From Thermus_A sp040290245 (lineage in GTDB: Bacteria; Deinococcota; Deinococci; Deinococcales; Thermaceae): DNA of 19,788 nt. Within the stretch, counting starts at the first letter, position 1. Each line of letters opens with the position of its first letter. The DNA is taken from assembly GCF_040290245.1 (NCBI RefSeq), contig NZ_PSMQ01000031.1:1-19788 (forward strand), in the 5' to 3' direction. Position numbers and translations under genes: made by a program. The notes beneath the pieces were generated by a model that did no database searches, was not told the DNA's origin, and worked only from the letters and a program-made list of their open reading frames with translations. Positions 7,117-13,461 of this stretch are shown here, in pieces.

Positions 7117-7397
7117 AGGTCATGACCCTCTGGGTCAAACCCCAAAGCAGCATCGACTCCCTCCCCGAGGCAAAGGATCTCCTGAAGGACCTCCTGGAGG
7201 CCTTTTACCAGTACTTCCCTGAGTACGAAGGATGCTTGGGGTACTCCCAGTCCCCAAGGCGGCCCCGCTACCTCTTCCTCTACATGACAGGGCCCTGCCT
7301 GGGCCTTTACCCGGAGGCCGCGCGCCATCTGGAGGAACTCCTAAAGGCCGCCTTCCCAGGGGCGGAGATCCGCAAATATGGAAAGCCCTGGCCCTAG
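7113..7397 (+). CDS. Unrecognised 94-residue protein of the cobalamin cluster
   Basis: I do not recognise this family. The start overlaps the BtuF-like stop by four bases (ATGA), so it is almost certainly cotranscribed and coupled. It appears soluble, with no signal or membrane segment. Predicted elements are a beta strand (KVMTLWV), a helix (EAKDLLKDLLEAFYQYF), an aromatic and glycine/cysteine-containing centre (YEGCLGYSQ, YLFLYMTGPCLGLYP), then a second helix and a short strand (AEIRKYG). Cys41 and a second Cys in TGPCLG are the only cysteines I see. The alternating strand-helix-strand-strand-helix-strand pattern would suit a small ferredoxin-like alpha/beta fold. Its stop TAG shares the four bases CTAG with the stop of ubiX on the opposite strand. 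Confidence 0.75.
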   Translation: MKVMTLWVKPQSSIDSLPEAKDLLKDLLEAFYQYFPEYEGCLGYSQSPRRPRYLFLYMTGPCLGLYPEAARHLEELLKAAFPGAEIRKYGKPWP

Positions 7398-7960
7398 CCC
7401 TTCCATCGCCTGGCCCCAGGGGCCTCCAGGCCCAAGAGATCCAGAATCCGTTCGGTCATGAAGGCCAAAAGGTCCTCGATCGTCTTAGGCCGGTGGTAAA
7501 ACCCGGGGCTTGCGGGCATGACCACCGCCCCCGCCTGGGCCAGGCGCACCATGGCCTCGAGGGTGGGGAGGGGCAGGGGGGTCTCCCTGAGAACGAGGAT
7601 GAGGGGGCGGCGCTCCTTGAGATGGACGTAGGCCGCCCGGGTGAGGAGGTTGTTGGCCAAGCCGTAGGCCACCTTGCTCAAGGTGGAGGCAGAGCAGGGC
7701 ACCACGACCATCCCCCGGGTTCGGAAAGACCCCGAAGCAATGGAGGCCCCCAGGTCCGTGTCCTTGTGCACCACGTGGGCCAGCTTCTCCACCTCCTTGG
7801 GCGGAATCCCCATCTCCTCCCAAAGGACCCGCCTTGCCCCTGGGGTGAGGACGAGGTGGACCTCGAGGCCTCCAAAGCCCTGCAGCGCCTTTAGGAGGTC
7901 TAGGGCATAGGGCATCCCCGAAGCCCCGGAAAGACCCACGACGATCCGCGCAGACTCCAT
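7394..7960 (-). CDS. ubiX: Flavin prenyltransferase UbiX
   Basis: UbiX joins dimethylallyl phosphate to reduced FMN to make prenylated FMN, the cofactor of UbiD-type decarboxylases. The 188-residue protein carries GLSGASGMPYA (9-19, FMN phosphate loop), VVPCSASTLSKVAYG (86-100), NNLLTRAAYVHLKERRPL (103-120), VLRETPL (123-129) and PGFYHRPKTIEDL near the C-terminus, all typical of the family. No ubiD lies in the window. If this organism makes menaquinone by the futalosine route, as reported for T. thermophilus, the likely partner is a UbiD-like decarboxylase of that pathway; this is inference. It starts 12 bases after the AGCS stop on the same strand, so it is probably the last gene of the DUF4388-AGCS-ubiX operon. 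No strong Shine-Dalgarno is seen. Confidence 0.93.
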   Translation of the reverse strand: MESARIVVGLSGASGMPYALDLLKALQGFGGLEVHLVLTPGARRVLWEEMGIPPKEVEKLAHVVHKDTDLGASIASGSFRTRGMVVVPCSASTLSKVAYGLANNLLTRAAYVHLKERRPLILVLRETPLPLPTLEAMVRLAQAGAVVMPASPGFYHRPKTIEDLLAFMTERILDLLGLEAPGARRWKG

Positions 7961-7972
7961 CGAAAAAGCCCT

Positions 7973-9334
7973 TTAGTCCTGGTCTTTAAGAGGACGCCAC
8001 ACCTCTCCCTGGAAAAACTCCTGAACCAGACGCTGGACCACCCCACCCAGGAGGACGAGGCCCAGGAGGTTGGGAACGGCCATAAACCCGTTCAAAGTGT
8101 CTGATACGGCCAGAAACCCCTCGAGGCCCCCCAAAGGGCCCACCAGGGCAAAGACAGCATAAGCGATCCGATACGGCCAGCGGATCCCCTCTCCGAACAG
8201 GTACGCCGCCGCCTCTTCCCCGTAAAACCCCCAAGACACCATCGTCCCCAAGGCAAAGACGGCCACCGTGGCCGCCAAGGCCAAACCCCCAAGGGGGTGG
8301 GCCTGGAAAAGGGTACGGGCCGCCTCAGCCGCAGTCCCGCCGGCCTGCCAAACCCCCGAGGCGATGAAGGTAAGGGCGGTCAAAGAGGTGACTAAGAAGG
8401 AGACGAACATCTCTGTCACCCCCCAGAAGCCTTGGCGGACCGGGTGGTCTACCATGGCCTGGGCGTGGGCGATGGAGGCGGAGCCCAGCCCCGCCTCATT
8501 GGCGAAAATCCCCCGACCGAGCCCCGCGTTGATGGCCGCGAACAGGCTGTACCCCGCCACCCCACCCAAAACCGCCTCTGGAGCAAAGGCCGCCTGAAGG
8601 ACCAAGGCGAGGGCCTGGCCAAACCTCCCCGCGTACAGGAGCAGAAGGGGAAGAACAGCAAAAAGAAAAAGGAGGAGTTTCAAGGGAACGATGTACTGGG
8701 CGAAAAAGGCCACCCGACGGATCCCGCCGCCCAGGATAAAAATCAACAAAATCGCTAAAAACATCCCCAAAAGCCCTGGGGGCACCCAGGGGGAAAGGGC
8801 ACCCCCCACGGCGCTTCCCTGGGCCAGGTTCCCACCGCCAAAGGCCGCCACCGCCGCGAAGAAGGCGAACAGCCCACCCAGAAACCGCAGGCGGGGCAGG
8901 CCCCGGGAGAGGTAGTACATGCCCCCCCCGGAGACCGAGCCGTCCTTAAACCGGCGGCGGTAGTGAACGGCCAAGGTGGCCTCGGCGAACTTGCTGCCCG
9001 TGCCCAGAAGATACCCCAGCCACATCCAGAAGACCGCCCCAGGCCCCCCCACGAGAACCGCGGCCATCATCCCCAGGAGGTGCCCCGTTCCCACCGTGGC
9101 CGAAAGGGCCACCATGGTGGCCTGGAATGGGGTGATCTGGCCGCCAAAGCCGAAGGCCCGCTCCCGGATGGCGCCAAAGGTCTCGGCAAACGAGACCTTG
9201 AGCATCCGGAAAGGTGCATTCAGCCAGCGGATGCGGAAGAAGACCAGATACCCCCCCACCAGGAGAAAGACCAGCTTCATGGGAAAGCCATAGACCAGCC
9301 GGTTTAAAACATCGTTGACCGCTAGGATATCCAC
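7973..9334 (-). CDS. AGCS family sodium:alanine/glycine symporter
   Basis: This 453-residue membrane protein belongs to the alanine or glycine:cation symporter family (LeuT fold), importing small amino acids with Na+. Hydrophobic segments cover almost the whole length, about 10-12 helices. Diagnostic blocks are FQATMVALSATVGTGHLLG (70-88), GGPGAVFWMWLGYLLGTGSKFAEATL (from 96) and the family signature NEAGLGSASIAHAQA (279-293). In the first block the position I remember as Asn in most homologues (GTGN) is His here. The GTG start is one base after the DUF4388 stop, with GGAGGTG in the end of that gene as Shine-Dalgarno, so coupling is likely. Residues 191-201 (MFLAILLIFIL) use unusual AT-rich codons. 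The exact substrate cannot be read from sequence. Confidence 0.92.
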   Translation of the reverse strand: MDILAVNDVLNRLVYGFPMKLVFLLVGGYLVFFRIRWLNAPFRMLKVSFAETFGAIRERAFGFGGQITPFQATMVALSATVGTGHLLGMMAAVLVGGPGAVFWMWLGYLLGTGSKFAEATLAVHYRRRFKDGSVSGGGMYYLSRGLPRLRFLGGLFAFFAAVAAFGGGNLAQGSAVGGALSPWVPPGLLGMFLAILLIFILGGGIRRVAFFAQYIVPLKLLLFLFAVLPLLLLYAGRFGQALALVLQAAFAPEAVLGGVAGYSLFAAINAGLGRGIFANEAGLGSASIAHAQAMVDHPVRQGFWGVTEMFVSFLVTSLTALTFIASGVWQAGGTAAEAARTLFQAHPLGGLALAATVAVFALGTMVSWGFYGEEAAAYLFGEGIRWPYRIAYAVFALVGPLGGLEGFLAVSDTLNGFMAVPNLLGLVLLGGVVQRLVQEFFQGEVWRPLKDQD

Positions 9335-9335
9335 G

Positions 9336-10124
9336 CTACACCTCCGGCACCACCTGCACCTTATCCCCCCGCCTCAGGCGGAGGCGGGAAAGGTCCTTCT
9401 CCATCAGGCCAAGCCGCCCCGGGATGCTGGGCCGGGGCCTGACCTCGAGCACCACCCCCAAAGGCAGAAGCCGGAGCCGGAAGGCCTGCTTGATCCCGCG
9501 GGCCCAGTCCTCGTAAAGCCCCTCGTCTACGAAAGCCACCCCTTCACCGGGCCCATAGATGGGCAGGACCAAAAGCTCGATCGGGGGAAGCCGGACCTCC
9601 GGCACCGCCTGCAAAACCCCCTTGGCCAAAAGCCGGTCCAGAAACTCAGCCGTGCGAAGAGGATCCCTCTCCAAAAGGAGGGCCTCGGCCACCCGCCTGC
9701 CCTCCGCTTCCCCGAGAACCCTGAGCTCCTCGAGGGAAAGCTGGATCTCGCTGGCCGCCTTGGGCAGCCGGAGAATCAGGCCCCAGTCCTTGGGTAGGTG
9801 CTCGAGGCGACGAAACGCCTCCCTGGCTTCCGCCACCCGCATGGGGGTGGAAAGCCCCCCAAGAAGGGTGGTTCTGGACGGAACCCTCTCGGGTTCAAAG
9901 CGAAAGGGGGCGCGCGAAAGCCCCGCAAGGAGCAAAAGCGCCTCCTCCCCTTCCCGTGCCCTCTCTCCCGCCTGCACCACCGCGTGCACCACCTGCCCCC
10001 CTCGGAAATAGACCTCCCCGCTTAGGAAGGGGGCTTCCACCAAAAGCGCCCCACTCCGCCCCGCGCCCATCAAGGCGGAAAGGAGGTCGGTCAGAGGGAA
10101 CTCGGCCAGATCACCCTTCAGCAT
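9336..10124 (-). CDS. DUF4388 (PATAN-like) domain protein
   Basis: The first 90 or so residues (MLKGDLAEFPLTDLLSALMG, then GALLVEAP, GEVYFRGGQVVHAVV, GEEALLLLAGL) match the DUF4388/PATAN pattern found in bacterial signalling and motility-related proteins, where it is thought to mediate protein contacts. The remaining 170 residues, with several EEL/LLLERDP helices and a beta-rich tail (PIYGPGEGVAFVDEGLYEDW, GDKVQVVPEV), are not recognised. I chose ATG 10124 because it lies right after AAAGGGGGG and begins the domain; a longer frame to 10199 adds 25 residues with no such support. It is soluble, with no signal peptide. It is the first gene of a probable operon with the AGCS symporter and ubiX. 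Function is unknown. Confidence 0.78.
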   Translation of the reverse strand: MLKGDLAEFPLTDLLSALMGAGRSGALLVEAPFLSGEVYFRGGQVVHAVVQAGERAREGEEALLLLAGLSRAPFRFEPERVPSRTTLLGGLSTPMRVAEAREAFRRLEHLPKDWGLILRLPKAASEIQLSLEELRVLGEAEGRRVAEALLLERDPLRTAEFLDRLLAKGVLQAVPEVRLPPIELLVLPIYGPGEGVAFVDEGLYEDWARGIKQAFRLRLLPLGVVLEVRPRPSIPGRLGLMEKDLSRLRLRRGDKVQVVPEV

Positions 10125-10220
10125 TCCCCCCTTTTGTACCACGTAAGGCTTCCTGGAGTAAAGCGGTATCCCAAGGGCACGCAAAGGACCCCGGTCCAAG
10201 ACCAGGGCTAAGCGTTTACC

Positions 10221-10976
10221 ATGGATACACTGGAGACCGTGGAACCCTCCCCCTTCACCGTCTTCTGGTACGCCCTCCTCACCGCTCTGGCCACCGGTCT
10301 TGGGGCCTTACCCTTTCTCTTCACCCAGAGGGTCACCCCAAAGGCCCTAGGCATCGCCAACGCAGCGGCGGCCGGGTTGATGCTTTCGGCGAGCTTTGGC
10401 CTCATCTACAAAGGGGTCCACCTCCATCTGGGTCGGACCCTTCTGGGCGTGCTCTTAGGGCTCGTCTTCATCCTTCTTTCTCACTATGCCCTAAGCGGAC
10501 GGGAGATCAGCTTTGGCGATCTAAAGGGCCTGGATGCCCGGAAGGCCCTGATGATCGTAGGCGTCATGACCCTCCATTCCCTCGCGGAGGGCGTGGGGGT
10601 AGGCGTCTCCTTTGGCGGGGGGGAGGCCCTGGGGGTCTTCATCACCCTGGCCATCGCCATTCACAACATCCCAGAGGGCCTGGCCATCAGCCTGGTCTTG
10701 GTCCCCCGGGGGGTGGGCGTTCTAGGGGCGGCTTTTTGGAGCGTCTTTTCCAGCCTGCCCCAGCCGCTTATGGCCGTGCCCGCCTTCCTTTTCGTGGAGG
10801 CCTTCCGCCAGGTCTTGCCTGCGGGACTCGGCTTCGCAGCTGGGGCGATGGTCTGGATGGCGGTGGCCGAAATCCTCCCCGATGCCCTGAAGGAGGCCAG
10901 AGCCGAGGAGGTGGCCACCGCCTTGACCCTGGCTGTGGCGGCCATGGTGGCCTTTCAGATCCTCCTGGGCGGGTAA
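10221..10976 (+). CDS. ZIP family divalent metal transporter
   Basis: ZIP proteins move Zn2+, Fe2+ or related ions into the cytosol. This 251-residue protein has about eight hydrophobic segments and both metal-site signatures: HSLAEG (119-124) in the fourth core helix and HNIPEG (148-153) in the fifth, plus AEILPD (216-221) in a later helix. The loop between helices three and four is short and lacks the His-rich stretch of many eukaryotic ZIPs; it holds only HLHLG near 68-72. The metal is not predictable, though zinc is commonest. It is divergent from the DUF4388 gene across about 96 bases. I see no clear promoter or Shine-Dalgarno before its ATG. The PP2C gene follows after 9 bases. Confidence 0.92.
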   Translation: MDTLETVEPSPFTVFWYALLTALATGLGALPFLFTQRVTPKALGIANAAAAGLMLSASFGLIYKGVHLHLGRTLLGVLLGLVFILLSHYALSGREISFGDLKGLDARKALMIVGVMTLHSLAEGVGVGVSFGGGEALGVFITLAIAIHNIPEGLAISLVLVPRGVGVLGAAFWSVFSSLPQPLMAVPAFLFVEAFRQVLPAGLGFAAGAMVWMAVAEILPDALKEARAEEVATALTLAVAAMVAFQILLGG

Positions 10977-10979
10977 GAT
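10974..10979 (+). promoter_or_regulatory. Candidate -10 box for the PP2C gene, overlapping the ZIP stop
   Basis: TAAGAT contains the ZIP stop codon TAA and lies six bases (gggggc) before the GTG start of the phosphatase. The same gggggc hexamer separates the candidate -10 and ATG of the adenosyltransferase gene. Match to TATAAT is 4 of 6, and no -35 is convincing, so confidence is modest. Confidence 0.4.
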
Positions 10980-10985
10980 GGGGGC

Positions 10986-11897
10986 GTGGAGGTGGTCCTC
11001 GCCACCCTGACCCATCCCGGGCGCAAGCGCCCCAAGAACGAGGACTGGGTGGTGGCAGAAAGGACGGAAACCGGGGGCTTTCTTCTGGTGGCGGATGGGA
11101 TGGGAGGGCATAAGACGGGGGATGTGGCCGCCCGGGTGGCCTCGGAGACCATCCTGGCCCACGTCCGGGACAAAACCCCCTCCCCCCAGATCCTCCTCGA
11201 GGCCTTTGAAAAGGCCAACCGCACGGTTTACGACCTGGCCCAGCGGCCGGAGTACCGGGGGATGGGAACGACGGCCACCGCGCTTTGGCTGGACCTGCCC
11301 TACGTCCTCATCGCCCACGTGGGGGACTCGAGGGCCTACCTTTTGCGCAAGGGGAAACTCCTCCAACTCACCGAGGACCACTCCTGGGTGGCGGAACGGA
11401 TGCGCCAAGGCCTCCTTACCCAGGAGGAGGCCCGGACCCACCGTTGGCGGAACGTGATCACCAACGCCTTAGGCTCCTTTCCCGAGGCCCGGGTGGACCT
11501 CTTGGGCCTGAAGGCCGAACCCCGGGACCTCTTCCTTTTGGCCACGGACGGCCTTTACAGCGTTTTAGAGGACAAGACCCTGCAAGAGGTCCTGAAGGAC
11601 CTCCCCCCGGGGGAGGCGGCCCAGCGCCTGGTGGATCTGGCGAACGAATGGGGGGGGCCGGACAACATCAGCCTGGCCATTGCCCAGCTGCCCGAAACCC
11701 TGCCCTCAAGGAGCCGCCCCTACGCCTTGGCCCTGGAGACCGCACAAGAACCGGTCCGGATCAAGCTGGGGGATCCGGAAGAAATGCCCACGCAAGTTTT
11801 GGAACCAGAACGAAAAATCCGCTTCTCCTGGCGCGATCTTCTTTTGATCGGGGCCTGGGTTGTGCTCCTCCTCTACATCCTCCTCAACCAGCGTTAG
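10986..11897 (+). CDS. Membrane-anchored PP2C-type serine/threonine protein phosphatase
   Basis: PP2C (PPM) phosphatases are Mn/Mg-dependent enzymes that reverse Ser/Thr phosphorylation, usually opposing Hanks-type kinases. The catalytic domain (about 1-240) has all metal-site motifs: KNEDW with Asp20, VADGMGG with Asp37-Gly38, HVGDSRAYL with Asp114, ATDGL with Asp188, and GGPDNIS with Asp226. After a linker of about 35 residues, a single hydrophobic segment (roughly 278-300, DLLLIGAWVVLLLYILL) ends three residues before the C-terminus, so the catalytic domain should face the cytosol, tethered to the membrane. The start is GTG, without a Shine-Dalgarno and six bases after a -10-like TAAGAT, suggesting leaderless expression in addition to any readthrough from the ZIP gene. 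No kinase gene lies in the window. Confidence 0.92.
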   Translation: MEVVLATLTHPGRKRPKNEDWVVAERTETGGFLLVADGMGGHKTGDVAARVASETILAHVRDKTPSPQILLEAFEKANRTVYDLAQRPEYRGMGTTATALWLDLPYVLIAHVGDSRAYLLRKGKLLQLTEDHSWVAERMRQGLLTQEEARTHRWRNVITNALGSFPEARVDLLGLKAEPRDLFLLATDGLYSVLEDKTLQEVLKDLPPGEAAQRLVDLANEWGGPDNISLAIAQLPETLPSRSRPYALALETAQEPVRIKLGDPEEMPTQVLEPERKIRFSWRDLLLIGAWVVLLLYILLNQR

Positions 11898-11903
11898 ACT
11901 AGC

Positions 11904-11932
11904 TTGCGCGGCCAGGCGGAGTGCCGTAAACT
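11904..11932 (+). promoter_or_regulatory. ndk: Candidate promoter for ndk
   Basis: TTGCGC (11904-11909) and TAAACT (11927-11932) are separated by 17 bases. The -10 ends nine bases before the ATG, so the transcript would be leaderless or have only one or two untranslated bases. Each hexamer matches consensus at only 3-4 positions. Confidence 0.4.
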
Positions 11933-11941
11933 GCCGGGGGT

Positions 11942-12355
11942 ATGGAGCGGACGTTTGTCATGGTCAAGCCCGACGGCGTGCGGAGGGGGCTTGTGGGAGA
12001 GATCCTGGGCCGGTTTGAACGCAAGGGGTTCCGGATTGTAGGGCTGAAGATGCTCCGGATAGGCCAGGAAATGGCAGAGGCCCACTACGCCGAACACCGG
12101 GAGAAGCCCTTCTTCCAGGGTCTGGTGCGGTTCATCACCTCCGGGCCCGTGGTGGCCTTCGTTTTGGAAGGACCCAACGCCATTGCCGAGGTGCGGAAGA
12201 TGATGGGGGCCACTCATCCCAAGGATGCCCTCCCGGGCACCATCCGGGGCGATCTTGCCACCACCATCGACGAGAACGTCGTCCATGGTTCCGCCACACC
12301 GGAGGATGCGGCCCGGGAAATCGGGCTTTTCTTCCGGCCAGAAGAACTTCTCTAA
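11942..12355 (+). CDS. ndk: Nucleoside diphosphate kinase
   Basis: Ndk balances nucleoside triphosphate pools by moving the gamma phosphate through a phosphohistidine. The 137-residue protein is the standard length and nearly every family landmark is present: ERTFVMVKPDGVRRGLVG (2-19), HYAEHREKPFF, SGPVVAFVLEG, VRKMMGATHPKDALPGTIRG and the active-site His115 in ENVVHGSA. A cytosolic hexamer or tetramer is expected from the family. No Shine-Dalgarno is visible and a -10-like TAAACT lies nine bases upstream, so leaderless translation is likely. It is convergent with the NYN gene; only 17 bases separate the two stop codons. Confidence 0.97.
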   Translation: MERTFVMVKPDGVRRGLVGEILGRFERKGFRIVGLKMLRIGQEMAEAHYAEHREKPFFQGLVRFITSGPVVAFVLEGPNAIAEVRKMMGATHPKDALPGTIRGDLATTIDENVVHGSATPEDAAREIGLFFRPEELL

Positions 12356-12372
12356 CCGGGGGCCGCCGGGGG

Positions 12373-12924
12373 CTATTCCTCCAAGGGCTCGGGGCTCATC
12401 CCCGTCTGAGGCTGGGCCCTGAGCCGCTCCCAAGGGAAGTCGTCCAGAGGGTAGAACCGATCCGCCTGCTGGGCGAGGCGGTGGGAGGAAAGGGCGTGGA
12501 AGGTGGTGTTTTCCACCTGCTTGCCCATCTCCTGAATCACCCGCACCACCTCCGCAAAATCCCCGTCCCCGGAGACCAAAACCGCCACATCATAGGCTCC
12601 CGCATAGGCCAGGCGGAGCATATCGATGGCGATCTGGATATCCACCCCCTTTTCCACGAAACCGTCCGCCCGGCGCTCGAGGCGGCCCAGCCGCACCATC
12701 ACGTATGGGACCCGCTTGAGGTAGTTGAGAAAGCTCTGATGGGCCTTGGCAGCGGGGTCTTCCGGGGGCAGGGGGGCGTTGTAGTAGTACGCCCTGAGGA
12801 GCTTGCGCCCAGCGGTGAGGAGGGTGATGAACTCCACAAAGTTCAGCCGGTAATCTGAACCCAGGTGCTGCACCAACCCCTTGTAGAGGTTGGAACCGTC
12901 TATGAATATGGCCACGCGTTCCAT
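12373..12924 (-). CDS. NYN-domain (LabA/DUF88-like) putative RNase
   Basis: NYN domains are PIN-like nuclease folds with a cluster of acidic residues that binds metal. This 183-residue protein has the expected set: FIDGSN with Asp9 and Asn12 at the end of the first strand, KGVDIQIAIDML (92-103) with Asp95 and Asp101, and VSGDGDF (117-123) with Asp120 and Asp122. RNA cleavage is the usual inference, not shown here. The C-terminal tail (APQ/TGMSPEPLEE type, about 168-183) is probably disordered. ATG 12924 has a good Shine-Dalgarno, GGGAGGG, five bases upstream. A GGCCC/GGGCC hairpin (12936-12949) sits immediately upstream of that. It may be expressed from the upstream hairpin-rich region or as a distal part of folP-folB transcripts; a weak TAGACT (minus strand, 12958-12963) could be its own -10. 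Confidence 0.9.
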   Translation of the reverse strand: MERVAIFIDGSNLYKGLVQHLGSDYRLNFVEFITLLTAGRKLLRAYYYNAPLPPEDPAAKAHQSFLNYLKRVPYVMVRLGRLERRADGFVEKGVDIQIAIDMLRLAYAGAYDVAVLVSGDGDFAEVVRVIQEMGKQVENTTFHALSSHRLAQQADRFYPLDDFPWERLRAQPQTGMSPEPLEE

Positions 12925-12981
12925 ACCGCCCTCCCGGCCCCTGGGGGCCCTGGCCTTAGTCTACGCAAGAAGGATGAAAGA

Positions 12982-13080
12982 AGGGTAAGCGGGGACGCAT
13001 ATAGCCCACCGCTTGACCAAGCGGTGGGGAAGGGATACCTGAGTCTTGGCCGCCCTTTTCGGGCAAGGGCATCTTACCCT
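12982..13080. repeat. 99-bp structured element with 8-bp terminal inverted repeats
   Basis: AGGGTAAG (12982-12989) and CTTACCCT (13073-13080) are perfect inverted repeats bounding a unit with two inner perfect hairpins. CCCACCGCTT (13005-13014) pairs over a GACC loop with AAGCGGTGGG (13019-13028). GCCCTT (13052-13057) pairs over seven bases with AAGGGC (13065-13070). As RNA this would form a closing stem with two internal arms. The unit lies in the gap between folB and the NYN gene. It could be a small structured RNA, a leader of the NYN gene, or a short non-autonomous element. No coding gene, clear target-site duplication or T-tract is seen. A weak minus-strand -10 for the NYN gene lies just outside. 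Confidence 0.5.
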
Positions 13081-13083
13081 AAA

Positions 13084-13096
13084 CGCTCTGTGAGCG
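13084..13096 (-). terminator. Possible terminator of the folP-folB operon
   Basis: CGCTC-tgt-GAGCG is a perfect 5-bp stem with a three-base loop, 11 bases past the folB stop. Read on the minus strand it is followed by TTTAGGG. The short stem and only three Ts make it a weak intrinsic terminator at best; it adjoins the structured element. Confidence 0.3.
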
Positions 13097-13107
13097 CAAG
13101 GTGAGAT

Positions 13108-13461
13108 CTACCGGATCCGCTCCGTTTCCGCATAGACATCCCGGAAGACCCCGGGAATGGGGGCGTGGGGCTTGTGAACCCGTACCCGGACCCGCTCGAG
13201 GCGTGAGAACTGCTCCAAAAGGGTCTGGGCCAGGAAGTCCGCCAGGGCCTCGATCAGGTAAAACCGGCGCCCGGTCACCGCTTCCGCCACCACCCGGTAG
13301 ACGGCCGCATAGTCCACCGTCCCTTCCAACCGATCCCCACCGCCCTCAAACCCCACCCAGAGCTCCACGTCCACCACAAACCGGGCCCCCAGCCGCCCCT
13401 CCTCGGGCCTGACCCCGTGGCGGCCGTAGAACTCGAGCCCCTCTAGAACGATCCGCCCCAC
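13108..13461 (-). CDS. folB: Dihydroneopterin aldolase
   Basis: FolB cleaves 7,8-dihydroneopterin to 6-hydroxymethyl-dihydropterin and glycolaldehyde in folate synthesis. The 117-residue protein has the usual length and motifs: LEGLEFYGRHGVRPEEG (6-22) with Glu21, VDYAAVY with Tyr55, YLIEALAD (68-75) and VHKPHAPIPG with catalytic Lys97. It should form a cytosolic tetramer or octamer. The GTG start follows the folP stop with no gap (TAG then GTG), so translation is coupled. It is the downstream gene of a folP-folB pair; folK, the next pathway step, is not in the window. Confidence 0.95.
   Translation of the reverse strand: MGRIVLEGLEFYGRHGVRPEEGRLGARFVVDVELWVGFEGGGDRLEGTVDYAAVYRVVAEAVTGRRFYLIEALADFLAQTLLEQFSRLERVRVRVHKPHAPIPGVFRDVYAETERIR

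Noticed and set aside
10186..10197. GGACC-cc-GGTCC hairpin upstream of the ZIP gene
   Set aside because: The loop is only two bases, no T-tract follows and it lies within 35 bases of a gene start, so neither terminator nor operator can be supported.
10125..10199. N-terminal extension of the DUF4388 protein to 10199
   Set aside because: The extra 25 residues lack domain similarity, while the ATG at 10124 has a good Shine-Dalgarno and begins the domain.
9956..11113. Plus-strand open frame of 385 codons across the DUF4388, ZIP and PP2C genes
   Set aside because: It overlaps three better supported genes and has the composition of a non-coding GC-rich frame.
12982..13080. The structured element as a tRNA or tmRNA
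   Set aside because: It has three stems but no T-loop GTTCRA, no recognisable anticodon arm and no acceptor ending.
12865..13104. A 79-codon plus-strand frame over the hairpin-rich gap, considered as a transposase remnant
   Set aside because: It starts antisense to the NYN gene and reads through the inverted repeats. I could not match its residues to TnpB or any other protein.
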